Origin: Bradyrhizobium hipponense
GTDB taxonomy: Bacteria > Pseudomonadota > Alphaproteobacteria > Rhizobiales > Xanthobacteraceae
Assembly (NCBI RefSeq): GCF_008123965.1
Contig: NZ_VSTH01000127.1
Coordinates: forward strand, 28,601 to 92,600
Reading direction: 5' to 3'
DNA: 64,000 bases
Positions within the stretch are counted from its first letter, which is position 1. Every line of letters starts with the position of its first letter. The notes beneath the pieces are model-generated. The model had not been told where the DNA came from and did not search any database. It saw only the letters and a list, made by a program, of their open reading frames with translations. Positions 37,923-46,688 of the stretch are shown in pieces. Position numbers and translations under genes: made by a program.

Positions 37923-39128
37923 ATGACCTGGTCACGGCTTCGCGCGGCCGCGCTTGCAATGCTATTGGGCACCGCTCCTGCGGCGGCGCTCGCCGAAGAC
38001 GCGGCGTTCCGGATCGGCGTGATCGACGACATGTCCGGCGTCTATTCCGGCAATGGCGGGCCCGGCACGGTACTGGCCGCCAGGATGGCGGTCGAAGATT
38101 TCGGCGGCAAGGTGCTGGGTCGTCCGATCGAGGTCATCTCGGCCGACCATCAAAGCAAGCCCGACATCGGCGCGGCCCTTGCGCGCCAGTACATCGAGCA
38201 GCAGGGGGTGAGCGCGATCATCCCGGGTGGGGCGAGTTCGGTCGGGCTCGCGGTGCAGGCCATTGCGCGCACGCTGAAGAAGACCACGCTGGTCAGCGGC
38301 GGCTATGCGTCGAATTTCAGCGGCGACGGCTGCTCGCCCTATGGCACGCAGTGGGCGCCATCGACCAGCGAGCTCTCCAAGACCATCGCCAGGGGCATCG
38401 TCGATACGGGCGGCAAGAAGTGGTTCTTCATCGTTGCCGACTATGTATTCGGCAAGAATCTCGCCGCCGATGCGGGCGAGACCGTCAAGGCCTCCGGCGG
38501 CCAGGTCGTCGGCCAGGTGCTGCATCCGCTCAATGTCACCGATCTCGCCTCGCAACTCCTCGCGGCGCAGGGCTCCGGCGCCGACGTGATCGGGCTGGCC
38601 AATGCCGGGCCCGATCTCGTCCTCGCGATCAAGCAGGCGAGGGAATTCGGCGTCAGCGCCAAGCTCGCGACCATGCTGGTTTTCGAGAACAACGTTACTT
38701 CGCTCGGCCTTTCCACCGCGCAGGGCCTGCGGCTCGCGGCCTCGTTCTACTGGGATCTGAACGACGAGACCCGTGCCTGGTCGAAGCGCTTCATGGCGCG
38801 CAACGGCAATGCGGTGCCGACGATGGGGCATGTGCTGGCCTATCTCGCCACCACCCATTACCTGAAGGCGGTCGCCGCAATCGGCTCCGACGATGCCGCA
38901 CAAGTGCAGGCCAAGATGTTGCAGCAGCCGATCGAAGGCAACCTGATCCAGCACGCCCATATCCAGCCCAATGGCCGGGTGGTCTCCGACATGCACATTT
39001 TCGAGGTGAAGAGCCCGCAGGACTCCAAGAGCCCTGCGGATCTCTACAGGCTGGTCGCGACGCTGCCGGGCGATGGCCTGTTCGTCTCGGCCGAGAAGAG
39101 CGGATGTCCTCACCTCGCGGTGAGGTAA
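37923..39128 (+). CDS. Branched-chain amino acid-type ABC substrate-binding protein
   Basis: A 401-residue periplasmic binding protein of the LivJ/Peripla_BP_6 class. The signal peptide ends at AALAEDA, and the mature domain begins FRIGVIDDMSGVYSGNGGPG. It has the Peripla_BP segments IPGGASSVGLAVQAIARTLK and WFFIVADYVFGKNLAADAGE. ATG 37923 follows a strong AAGGAGGG at 37911; the frame is open to 37878. No permease or ATPase of this type is nearby, so it is an orphan receptor sharing subunits or acting as a sensor. Related proteins bind aromatic acids as well as amino acids. Confidence 0.9.
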   Translation: MTWSRLRAAALAMLLGTAPAAALAEDAAFRIGVIDDMSGVYSGNGGPGTVLAARMAVEDFGGKVLGRPIEVISADHQSKPDIGAALARQYIEQQGVSAIIPGGASSVGLAVQAIARTLKKTTLVSGGYASNFSGDGCSPYGTQWAPSTSELSKTIARGIVDTGGKKWFFIVADYVFGKNLAADAGETVKASGGQVVGQVLHPLNVTDLASQLLAAQGSGADVIGLANAGPDLVLAIKQAREFGVSAKLATMLVFENNVTSLGLSTAQGLRLAASFYWDLNDETRAWSKRFMARNGNAVPTMGHVLAYLATTHYLKAVAAIGSDDAAQVQAKMLQQPIEGNLIQHAHIQPNGRVVSDMHIFEVKSPQDSKSPADLYRLVATLPGDGLFVSAEKSGCPHLAVR

Positions 39129-39155
39129 GCCGCAGTTGGGAATTGAGGTGCTGCC

Positions 39156-40700
39156 ATGAATGCTGAGGATACGATGCGCGCTACGCCGCACGACGAGGTG
39201 CGGGGCGATGCCCCGCACGGGCTCCGGGCGTTCAAGATGTATATCGACGGCGAATGGTGCGAGTCGACCTCCGGACGTTGGCTGGAAACCAAGGATCCGT
39301 ATACGGGAAAGCCATGGGCCGTCATTCCCAAGGGAAATGCGGAGGACATCGACAGGGCAGTGCAGGCGGCGAATCGGGCCTTCGTTGCCGGTCCCTGGGC
39401 GAGCATGCATCCGAGCGATCGCGGCGCGCTGTTGAATCGCCTTGCCGACCTCATCGCTGCGAATGCGGAACGGCTGGCCGAGCTGGAAGTGCGCGACAAC
39501 GGCAAGCTCAGGGTGGAGATGCTCGGGCAGATGAGATATCTGCCGCGCTGGTTTCAGTACTACGGCGGCCTTGCCGACAAGATCGAAGGCCGCATGCCGC
39601 CGACCGACAAGAAAGGCATGCTCCACTACGTCTCCTACGAGCCGATCGGCGTCGTCGGCGCGATCACGCCGTGGAATTCGCCGCTGCTGCTGACGGTCTG
39701 GAAACTCGCGCCCGCCCTTGCCGCCGGCAACACCGTGGTCATCAAGCCGTCCGAATTCGCGTCCACGTCTCTGCTCGCATTGGTCGAGCTGTTCGAACAG
39801 GCCGGGTTCCCGAAGGGCGTGGTCAACGTCGTCACGGGCCTGGGCGCCGAGACCGGGGAGCCTCTCGTCGAGCATCCCTTCGTCGACCGGATCGCCTTCA
39901 CCGGGGGCAATCTTGCCGGCCGCAAGATCTATGAGGCGGCGGCGCGGCAGTTCAAGCGTGTCTCGCTCGAGCTCGGCGGCAAGTCCCCGAACATCGTGTT
40001 CGGCGATGCAGGCATCGAGGATGCGGTCAAGGGTGTCATCTCCGGCATCTTCGCCGCGAGCGGGCAGACCTGCATGGCCGGCTCGCGGCTGCTATTGCAT
40101 TCCTCGATCCACGACGCGTTCCTTTCGCGTCTCGTCGAGGTAATGAAGGCGGCGCGTCTCGGCGATCCCAACAGCCCCGAGACCGACGTCGGACCGGTCG
40201 CGACCGAGCAGCAGCTGCAGAAGGTGCTTCACTACATCGAGCTCGCCAAACAGGAAGGCGCTCGCTGTGTTCTCGGCGGCCGACGCGCCTTTCGGCCGGA
40301 ATGCGGCGACGGCTGGTTCGTGGAGCCGACCATCTTCGCCGATGTCACCAACGACATGCGGATCGCGCGCGAGGAGGTGTTCGGGCCGGTTCTCAGCGTA
40401 ATCAGATTTGATTCCGACGACGAGGCGGTCGCGCTTGCCAACGATACGCCGTTCGGCCTTGCGGCAGGGCTCTGGACCACCGACCTTGGCCGCGCGATCG
40501 CGCTGCCGAAGAGACTGCGGGCGGGGACGGTCTGGGTCAACGCCTATCGCGTCGTCAGCTATCTCTCACCCTTCGGCGGCTTCAAGGAGTCCGGCATCGG
40601 CCGGGAGAACGGGCTCGACGCCATCTACGAATATCTGGAGCCGAAGAGCGTCTTCATCAATCCGACGCCGTCGATCTCCAATCCGTTTACTTTGCAGTAG
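39156..40700 (+). CDS. NAD(P)-dependent aldehyde dehydrogenase
   Basis: A 514-residue ALDH-superfamily enzyme. The catalytic cysteine is C306 in GQTCMAGSRLL, and the general base is E272 in SLELGGKSPN. The cofactor region reads VGAITPWNSPLLLTVWKLAPALAAGNTVVIKPSE. It oxidises an aldehyde to the carboxylate; exact substrate unknown. It starts 27 bp after the binding-protein gene, so the two are probably one transcript, and it is convergent with an XRE-cupin regulator. A second Met at residue 7 is an alternative start. Confidence 0.95.
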   Translation: MNAEDTMRATPHDEVRGDAPHGLRAFKMYIDGEWCESTSGRWLETKDPYTGKPWAVIPKGNAEDIDRAVQAANRAFVAGPWASMHPSDRGALLNRLADLIAANAERLAELEVRDNGKLRVEMLGQMRYLPRWFQYYGGLADKIEGRMPPTDKKGMLHYVSYEPIGVVGAITPWNSPLLLTVWKLAPALAAGNTVVIKPSEFASTSLLALVELFEQAGFPKGVVNVVTGLGAETGEPLVEHPFVDRIAFTGGNLAGRKIYEAAARQFKRVSLELGGKSPNIVFGDAGIEDAVKGVISGIFAASGQTCMAGSRLLLHSSIHDAFLSRLVEVMKAARLGDPNSPETDVGPVATEQQLQKVLHYIELAKQEGARCVLGGRRAFRPECGDGWFVEPTIFADVTNDMRIAREEVFGPVLSVIRFDSDDEAVALANDTPFGLAAGLWTTDLGRAIALPKRLRAGTVWVNAYRVVSYLSPFGGFKESGIGRENGLDAIYEYLEPKSVFINPTPSISNPFTLQ

Positions 40701-40717
40701 GACGGGACCCATTCGGG

Positions 40718-41413
40718 TCAGGCGCGGCGGCGTCGGATGACGAGATAGTAGGCGCATGGAGTCCTGCCCGCATTGATGAAACGGTAGGATTCGCGCACAT
40801 CGAAGTAGAAGGAGTCGCCGGTATCGAGGACGTAGTTCGCCTCGCCCGTCTGCACCGTCAACTGGCCCTCGTGCACGACCAGATATTTTTCCGTCGGCAC
40901 CTTGTAGGGCGGCAGCTCGCCGGAGGATTCGCCCGGCGGAATTCGGTGCAGCAGGAACTCGAGGTCGTTGTCCAGATGGGACGGCGACAGGTTGTGACGT
41001 TCAAATCCGGTCTCGGGATCCTTGAAGGCCAACCGGTTGGCCTTGCGAATCACCGCGACCTGCGCGGGATCTGGCTCCGCGCCCATCAGCGTGGACATCG
41101 AGACATTGAGCCCCTTGGCGATACGCACGATGATCGCGAGTGTCGGGCTCTTCTCGCCGCGTTCGACCTTGGACAGCATGGCGCGGCTGACGCCGGATTG
41201 CGCCGCAAATTCCTCCAGCGTCAGGCCCGCCTGCGTCCGCAGCCGCTTCACCCGGCCGCCGAGTTCGACGATGATGGCATCGTCACCCGCGCGGCCGGCT
41301 CGCGGGTGCCGCCGCGATTTCGTCGGTGCTTTGCGGGAAATTGCACCCTCGCTTCCGGGCGCTTCCGAAGTCTTGTGTCGTCGTGCGGGCAATCTGTCGT
41401 GCATGCGACGCAT
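40718..41413 (-). CDS. XRE-cupin transcriptional regulator
   Basis: A 231-residue regulator. A basic N-terminal tail is followed by the XRE HTH (about 50-108: RVKRLRTQAGLTLEEFAAQS, GVSRAMLSKVERGEKSPTLA). The cupin sensor follows (RIPPGESSGELPPYKVPTEKYLVVHEGQL ... GDSFYFDVRESYRFIN). It is convergent with the aldehyde dehydrogenase, ending 17 bp from it, and is a plausible regulator of that gene set. It is the second gene of this architecture in the window, after 20081. Confidence 0.92.
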   Translation of the reverse strand: MRRMHDRLPARRHKTSEAPGSEGAISRKAPTKSRRHPRAGRAGDDAIIVELGGRVKRLRTQAGLTLEEFAAQSGVSRAMLSKVERGEKSPTLAIIVRIAKGLNVSMSTLMGAEPDPAQVAVIRKANRLAFKDPETGFERHNLSPSHLDNDLEFLLHRIPPGESSGELPPYKVPTEKYLVVHEGQLTVQTGEANYVLDTGDSFYFDVRESYRFINAGRTPCAYYLVIRRRRA

Positions 41414-41534
41414 ATTTTCAGAAGTTGGGGCGCCTCACAAGGTTGTATGTGGCCCGGCCCTCGCTGAAGCGCCGTTCCGCCGCATCAGGTCGTCTGCGGC
41501 TGTCCGTCACGGCGTCCGCCGTGACGAATGCTTC

Positions 41535-42758
41535 TCACGAATTGACGTGCACGAAATCCCGCAGCAGCGGATAGATCTCGTTATTCCAGCGCTTGCCGGA
41601 GAACACGCCGTAATGGCCGACGCCGGCCTGCATGTGGTGCACCCTGCGATAGGCGCGCACACCGGTGCAGAGGTCTTGCGCGGCGAGCGTCTGGCCGATC
41701 GAGCAGATGTCGTCCTTCTCGCCTTCGACCGTCATCAGCCCTATGCGGCTGACGGCTTTGGTGTTCACGGGACGGCCGCGATGCATCAGCTTGCCTTGCG
41801 GCAAGAGGTGCTCCTGGAACACGTCGCGCACGGTCTCGATGTAGAACTCCGCCGGCAGGTCCATCACGGCGAAATATTCGTCGTAGAAGGTCTTGATGCT
41901 GGCGGCCTTCTCCTTCTCGCCCTTGGCGATGTGATTGGCGAGATCCATGTGCTGTCTGATATGGCGCTCGAGATTCATCGAGACGAAGGCGGTGAGCTGC
42001 ACGAAGCCGGGATAGACCTTGCGGAGCGCGCCTCGGCACTGCATCGGCACGTAGTTGATCAGATTGCTCTCGAACCAGTCGATCGGCTTGCTCTTGGCGA
42101 ACTCGTTGACCCTGGTCGGCTGGATGCGCGTGTCGATCGGGCCTGCCATCAGCGTCAGCGTCGCCGGCCGCGAGGGATGGTTGTCCTCGCACATGATCGC
42201 GGCGGCAGCGAGGGCGGACACCGACGGCTGGCAGATCGCGACCATGTGCGGGCGCGGCCCGAGCTGTCCGAGAAAGTCGATGAGATGCTCGGTGTAATCG
42301 TCGAGCCCGAAGCGGCCTTCGCTGCGGGGAATGTCGCGCGGATTGTGCCAGTCGGTGATGTAGACGTCGTGATCCTGGAGCAGCGTCTTCACGGTGCCGC
42401 GCAAGAGCGTGGCGAAATGGCCGGACATCGGCGCCACCAGCAGCATCCGCGGCTGCTCGCCCACGTCCTTTTTCCTGAAGTGCAAGAGCGAGCCGAACGG
42501 CGTCGCGTAGGCGATCTCCTCGGTGACGGCGACCTCGCGATTTCCGACCATGACGCTGTCGATGCCGTAGGCCGGGCGGTGATAGGTGAGGGTGGAGCGC
42601 GAGATCAGCTCTAGTGCGGCGGCGAGCCGGCCGACGACCTGATCCGACATGCCCTGCGGCACCAGATGGAGGAATTTGAGCGCGGACGAGGCCCCCGCCC
42701 GCCACGGCGCCGTCAGGTCCATCTGGTTCTGAAAGTTTTGATAAAACATCGACATCAT
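41535..42758 (-). CDS. phaZ: Intracellular polyhydroxyalkanoate depolymerase
   Basis: A 407-residue alpha/beta hydrolase mobilising stored PHB. The lipase-box-like sequence is HMVAICQPSVSALAAA with a nucleophilic Cys (residue 176 from this start), the hallmark of intracellular PhaZ. YGIDSVMVGNREVAVTEE and the C-terminal GVGHYGVFSGKRWNNEIYPL (catalytic His) also match. ATG 42758 is chosen because AGGTGGG lies nine bases upstream and this gives the usual family length; the frame is open to 42812. Divergent from a glutathione S-transferase gene. It acts at the PHA granule surface in the cytoplasm. Confidence 0.95.
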   Translation of the reverse strand: MMSMFYQNFQNQMDLTAPWRAGASSALKFLHLVPQGMSDQVVGRLAAALELISRSTLTYHRPAYGIDSVMVGNREVAVTEEIAYATPFGSLLHFRKKDVGEQPRMLLVAPMSGHFATLLRGTVKTLLQDHDVYITDWHNPRDIPRSEGRFGLDDYTEHLIDFLGQLGPRPHMVAICQPSVSALAAAAIMCEDNHPSRPATLTLMAGPIDTRIQPTRVNEFAKSKPIDWFESNLINYVPMQCRGALRKVYPGFVQLTAFVSMNLERHIRQHMDLANHIAKGEKEKAASIKTFYDEYFAVMDLPAEFYIETVRDVFQEHLLPQGKLMHRGRPVNTKAVSRIGLMTVEGEKDDICSIGQTLAAQDLCTGVRAYRRVHHMQAGVGHYGVFSGKRWNNEIYPLLRDFVHVNS

Positions 42759-42940
42759 ACTGAAGTGCCCACCTGTCCCATGTTGCCATGCAATATCGGA
42801 GCCAAACCTCAATCAAATCGCCCGGAAAACTGGCACATCGCTTGCTCTTCAAGCGGGGTGAACACACGGGAAAGCACAGGCAATGGGCACGCCCGCGGGC
42901 CGGGCGGGCTGCCGGTGTCAGGCGTGAGGGAAGAGGCCAT

Positions 42941-43597
42941 ATGGCGAAAGCGACACTGACCATCAGCAGCAAGAACTACTCGTCCTGGTCGCTGCGTGGC
43001 TGGCTGCTGACGAAGTTTTCCGGGCTCGATTTCGAGGAGATCGTCACCGCGCCGGACGATGCCTCCGCGCGCGCCGAGATTCTGCTGCTGTCGTCCTCGA
43101 TCTTGGTGCCGTGTCTGCGGCACGATGGCGCCACGGTCTGGGATACGTTGGCCATCGCCGAATATCTCAACGAGGTCATGCCGGACGCCGGGCTAGTGCC
43201 GGCCGACCGCATCCAGCGCGCCCATTGCCGCTCGATTTGCGGCGAAATCCATTCCGGCTTCACCACGCTACGCGCCTCGCTGCCGGTCAATCTGAAGGGG
43301 CACTTCCCCGGCTTCAAGATCTGGTCGCGCGCGCAGGCAGATATCGACCGGATCTGTGCGATCTGGCGCGACTGCCTGGAGCTATCGGGCGGTCCGTTCC
43401 TGTTCGGCGAGAAGCGCACCATGGCGGATGCGATGTACGCGCCCGTCGTGACGCGCTTCGTGACCTATAACGTCAAGCTCGAGCCGCGGCTCCAGGCCTA
43501 TGCCGATACCATCATGGCCATGCCCGAGATGAGGGAGTGGGTCGCCGCGGCCAAGGAAGAGCCGGCGGAGATCGAGGAGCTCGAGGTCGAATATTAG
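42941..43597 (+). CDS. Glutathione S-transferase family protein
   Basis: A 218-residue protein. The thioredoxin-like N-domain begins LTISSKNYSSWSLRGWLLTK, with the catalytic Ser in the S-S-W-S patch, continues with VPCLRHDGATVWDTLAIAEYL, and is followed by an all-helical C-domain (GGPFLFGEKRTMADAMYAPV as N-capping region). ATG 42941 follows GGGAAGAGG. It conjugates or isomerises electrophiles with glutathione; substrate unknown. The stop codon overlaps a stem-loop. Confidence 0.93.
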   Translation: MAKATLTISSKNYSSWSLRGWLLTKFSGLDFEEIVTAPDDASARAEILLLSSSILVPCLRHDGATVWDTLAIAEYLNEVMPDAGLVPADRIQRAHCRSICGEIHSGFTTLRASLPVNLKGHFPGFKIWSRAQADIDRICAIWRDCLELSGGPFLFGEKRTMADAMYAPVVTRFVTYNVKLEPRLQAYADTIMAMPEMREWVAAAKEEPAEIEELEVEY

Positions 43598-43623
43598 GCA
43601 GGCTTTGCCTGCCCTGCCTGTTT
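43597..43623 (+). terminator. Stem-loop at the GST gene end, terminator-like
   Basis: GGCAGGC-TTT-GCCTGCC (43597-43613) forms a perfect 7-bp stem with a 3-nt loop, followed by CTGCCTGTTT. The T-tract is short, so termination efficiency is uncertain. Confidence 0.45.
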
Positions 43624-43889
43624 AGGCGGCGCCGACCTTCCGCGGTGCTGCCGACCATCGTGCGATTGCCGCAATTAACCTTTGGTGCGGCCAGCGTCTC
43701 ACGCCCGCCCGCGCCTCTCACAGATATGGTACGCACGAGCGGTGCGGCTGGCGACATCTAGCCGTGAACAGGCGTGGACGGCGCCTTGCGGCTGATTCGG
43801 GCGTGATTCGTTCGGGCCGCGTTCCGAAGGTTAAGGCGGCGCGCGGCGCCGTTGCATTTTGGGACAAAGGGTCCTGAGACAAGCCGCTT

Positions 43890-44114
43890 TCAGGCGACTC
43901 CGCGCTGCTTCACGCGGGGCAGGCGCCAGCCGATGACGGTTGCTTCAACCGCGATGCCGGCGTCGTGGTTCTGCCAGCGTCCCTCGACATAGCGGCAGGC
44001 GAACGGCAGCTGATACGTTCCGCTGTGGTCCTCGCACAACACTTCGAGCGGCATGCCCGGAGGCGGTTCCCCTGCACCATCGAATTCCGCCAGACGTCTA
44101 TCGCGCGTTGCCAT
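43890..44114 (-). CDS. Small conserved-looking protein
   Basis: A 74-residue soluble protein starting MATRDRRLAEFDGAGEPPPG, with a central CEDHSGTYQLPFACRYVEGR and ending in basic residues. Two cysteines and several aromatics suggest a compact fold. The frame extends to 44159, but ATG 44114 is the better start (GGAGA lies ten bases upstream). No family assignment. Rhizobia carry similar short proteins after PHA genes, but I cannot confirm a link. Confidence 0.65.
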   Translation of the reverse strand: MATRDRRLAEFDGAGEPPPGMPLEVLCEDHSGTYQLPFACRYVEGRWQNHDAGIAVEATVIGWRLPRVKQRGVA

Positions 44115-44298
44115 TCCAGAAATCTCCCCTAATGAAACTCGGAAAGTGGCAGCGCCCACTTCGCCACGTCCCGATCATCGCTCCCCGTCCAGGGAACAGG
44201 TGCAAGCTCAACGCGAGAATGCGGTACGAGTGTGGTAGCGTCCGGCCGCGGCGTGCAATCAGCGCAAATTGCCGTGATTGATGTGATGAGGAACCTGC

Positions 44299-44652
44299 AT
44301 GCTGCTTCGAAACGCCGGCGTTTGTGTCGCGATGTTGCTGCTCGCCACGCTGGCGCTTGAGCCGCTCCGCGCGCAGGACGTGCCGGGGATCGAGATCTGC
44401 ACGGTCGAGAAGACCATGGAGCGGCGCACCAGCTGCCTGCAGAGCAACGTCGATTTCCTCCAGAAGACGATCACCAAGCTCGCCCTCGATCACCAGCAGA
44501 AGCTTGATGCCGCCAATCGTCAGATCGACGCGCTGAAGACGATGGTGGCCGGCTTGCAGAAGACGTTGGGCGATTTTCAGGCCGCGCAGGCGAAGCTGGC
44601 GGAGGATGTGAAGAAGAAGGCCGACGCGCCGCCGGCGAAGGATGCGAAGTAG
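44299..44652 (+). CDS. Secreted coiled-coil protein of unknown function
   Basis: A 117-residue protein with a signal peptide (MLLRNAGVCVAMLLLATLAL, cleavage near LRAQ). It has two cysteines (EICTVEK, TSCLQSN) likely forming a disulfide, and a long heptad-like helix (FLQKTITKLALDHQQKLDAA onward). The tail is Lys/Ala-rich. The stop codon TAG is also the first three bases of a palindromic repeat. No family recognised; probably a periplasmic structural or chaperone-like protein. Confidence 0.75.
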   Translation: MLLRNAGVCVAMLLLATLALEPLRAQDVPGIEICTVEKTMERRTSCLQSNVDFLQKTITKLALDHQQKLDAANRQIDALKTMVAGLQKTLGDFQAAQAKLAEDVKKKADAPPAKDAK

Positions 44653-44738
44653 GGTGGGGTTAGCGAAGCGTAGTCCACCAAGGTCTATCCTCGCAGAAAG
44701 CAAAGAGGTGGGTTACGCCTGCGGCTAACCCACCCTAC
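44650..44738. repeat. Palindromic repeat, family D copy 1 (divergent)
   Basis: TAGGGTGGGGTTAGCGAAGC at one end and GGCTAACCCACCCTAC at the other. It has the size and layout of the REP elements flanking the RAYT gene at 48470, but with a diverged core. It overlaps the stop codon of the preceding gene by three bases. Confidence 0.7.
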
Positions 44739-44950
44739 GATCGATCGATCGCAACGCCGATCAAGCGAAGCATCTCGCGTCCGCCTAAACCGGCCGCGCT
44801 TCGAACTGAGTAGGGCCGCGCAACGCTGGCATACCATCCCGCTTGCTTGGCAAGCCTTGGCGACTTTGCCATAACCGCTGGCAAATCTTGCCTGCGGGGC
44901 TCCGTGCCGGACATCCGGGCAAGGCATAATAAGCAGCCGGGAGGGTCCTC

Positions 44951-45877
44951 ATGTCCAACGTCCGTGTTCTCGCCACCGACCTCGAATTTCCTGAAGGGCC
45001 GGTCGTGATGCCGGACGGCTCGGTCGTGCTGGTCGAGATCCGCGGCCAGCGCCTGGCCCGCGTTTATCCCGACGGCCGCAAGGAGATCGTCGCGAAGATT
45101 CCGGGCGGCCCGAACGGCGCCGCGCTCGGGCCCGACGGCAAGATCTACGTCTGCAACAACGGCGGCTTTAGCTGGATCCCGACCCGCAACATGATCATGC
45201 CCGGACCGCAGCCCGACGACTATCTCGGCGGATCGATCCAGCGCGTCGATCTGCAATCCGGCAAGATCGAGACTGTCGTGACCAAGTGCGGCGAGCACGA
45301 TCTGCGCGGGCCCAACGATCTCGTGTTCGACAGGCACGGCGGCCTCTGGTTCTCCGATCTCGGCAAACGCCGCGCGCGCGAGATGGACGTCGGCGGGATG
45401 TACTATCTCAAGCCCGGCATGACGGAGATCGTGGAAGTCGTGCACGGCGTGCTGCCTGCGAACGGCATCGGTCTGTCGCCGGACGAGAACACCGTCTACA
45501 TAGCCGAGACGCCGACGGGGCGGCTCTGGGCCTACGAGCTCTCGGCGCCCGGCACGCTCAAGCCGCGCGACGTGATCTATCGCGGCGAGCGGGGCAAGCC
45601 GATCTGTGGCCTCGGCGGCTACCAAATGTTCGACTCGCTCGCGGTGGAGGCCGGGGGCAATGTCTGCGTCGCTACCCTCGTCTCCGGCTGCATCTCGGTG
45701 ATCGCGCCGGACGGCACGCTGGTCGAGCAGGTCCCGACCGGCGACCGCGTCACCACCAACATCGCCTTCGGCGGCCCCGAACTGAAGACCGCCTACATCA
45801 CGCTGTCCGGCAAGGGCGAGCTGATCGCCATGGACTGGCCGCGCGGCGGTTTGCCGTTGAATTTTTTGAACAAGTGA
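44951..45877 (+). CDS. SMP-30/gluconolactonase family protein
   Basis: A 308-residue six-bladed beta-propeller of the SMP-30/gluconolactonase/LRE family. Metal-site signatures are present in order: LEFPEGPVVMPDGS (Glu ligand), NGAALGPDGKIYVCNNGG, GPNDLVFDRHGGLWFSDLG (Asn ligand) and NGIGLSPDENTVYIAET (Asp ligand). It hydrolyses a sugar lactone or similar ester; substrate unknown. No signal peptide. GGGAGGGTCCTC precedes ATG 44951. Confidence 0.93.
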   Translation: MSNVRVLATDLEFPEGPVVMPDGSVVLVEIRGQRLARVYPDGRKEIVAKIPGGPNGAALGPDGKIYVCNNGGFSWIPTRNMIMPGPQPDDYLGGSIQRVDLQSGKIETVVTKCGEHDLRGPNDLVFDRHGGLWFSDLGKRRAREMDVGGMYYLKPGMTEIVEVVHGVLPANGIGLSPDENTVYIAETPTGRLWAYELSAPGTLKPRDVIYRGERGKPICGLGGYQMFDSLAVEAGGNVCVATLVSGCISVIAPDGTLVEQVPTGDRVTTNIAFGGPELKTAYITLSGKGELIAMDWPRGGLPLNFLNK

Positions 45878-45884
45878 GCCAAGC

Positions 45885-46061
45885 CGTCATTGCGAGCAAA
45901 GCATAGCTACCAGCAGACCCTCACCCTGAGGAGCGCGCTCTTGGCGCGCGTCTCGAAGGGCGAGGCCACCGGCCGGGCCTTCATCCTTCGAGACGCGCGT
46001 TCCGCGCTCCTCAGGATGAGGATCTGACAGTCTGGATTGCTTCGCTTCGCTCGCAATGACG
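45885..46061. repeat. Nested repeat: family F inside a split family-A palindrome
   Basis: A family-A left half (CCGTCATTGCGAGCAAAGCA, 45884-45903) and a right half (TCTGGATTGCTTCGC ... GCTCGCAATGACG, 46031-46062) are separated by a complete family-F palindrome (45920-46022: CACCCTGAGGAGCGCG ... CGCGCTCCTCAGGATGAGG). This looks like one repeat inserted into another. It lies between the lactonase and the acetyltransferase. Confidence 0.7.
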
Positions 46062-46077
46062 TAAGGAGACGACTTCA

Positions 46078-46671
46078 ATGCCCTGGCCTGATCCCATCAC
46101 CCTGCGTGGACAGCACGCCCGTCTCGAGCCGCTGTCGCATCAGCATCGCGAGGGTCTGATGGAGGCCGTGAAAGACGGCGAACTCTCCACGATCTGGTAC
46201 ACCGCGATCCCAACGCCGGAGAACATGGGCAAGGAGATCGACCGCCGGCTCGGCCTTCAGACCGCGGGCTCGATGCTGCCGTTCACGGTGTTCGACGGTA
46301 GCGGCAAGATCGTCGGCATGACGACCTACATGAACATCGATGCCGCCAACCGCCGCGTCGAGATCGGTTCGACCTGGTATGGCAAGAGCGCGCAGCGCGG
46401 GCCGCTCAACACGCAGTGCAAGCTCCTGCTGCTCACCCACGCCTTCGAAACCCTAGACTGCATTGCGGTCGAATTCCGCACCCACTTCTTCAATCACCAG
46501 AGCCGCCGCGCCATCGAGCGTCTCGGCGCCAAGCAGGACGGTATTTTGCGCAGCCATCAGGTGGCGCCGAACGGCACGCTGCGCGACACCGTGGTCTACA
46601 GCATCACCGCGGCTGAATGGCCGACGGTGCGCACGCATCTCGAGTATCAACTCAACGACAAGCCGCGCTGA
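46078..46671 (+). CDS. GNAT family N-acetyltransferase (RimJ/RimL type)
   Basis: A 197-residue acetyltransferase. It starts MPWPDPITLRGQHARLEPLS as RimL-like proteins do, followed by VGMTTYMNIDAANRRVEIGS, and the acetyl-CoA-binding region falls around KSAQRGPLNTQCKLLLLTHA. The substrate (ribosomal protein, amino acid or antibiotic) cannot be inferred. GTAAGGAGAC precedes the ATG. It is directly upstream of the GMC oxidoreductase (17 bp), so the two are likely cotranscribed. Confidence 0.9.
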   Translation: MPWPDPITLRGQHARLEPLSHQHREGLMEAVKDGELSTIWYTAIPTPENMGKEIDRRLGLQTAGSMLPFTVFDGSGKIVGMTTYMNIDAANRRVEIGSTWYGKSAQRGPLNTQCKLLLLTHAFETLDCIAVEFRTHFFNHQSRRAIERLGAKQDGILRSHQVAPNGTLRDTVVYSITAAEWPTVRTHLEYQLNDKPR

Positions 46672-46688
46672 GCGACGGCCGAGGCACC

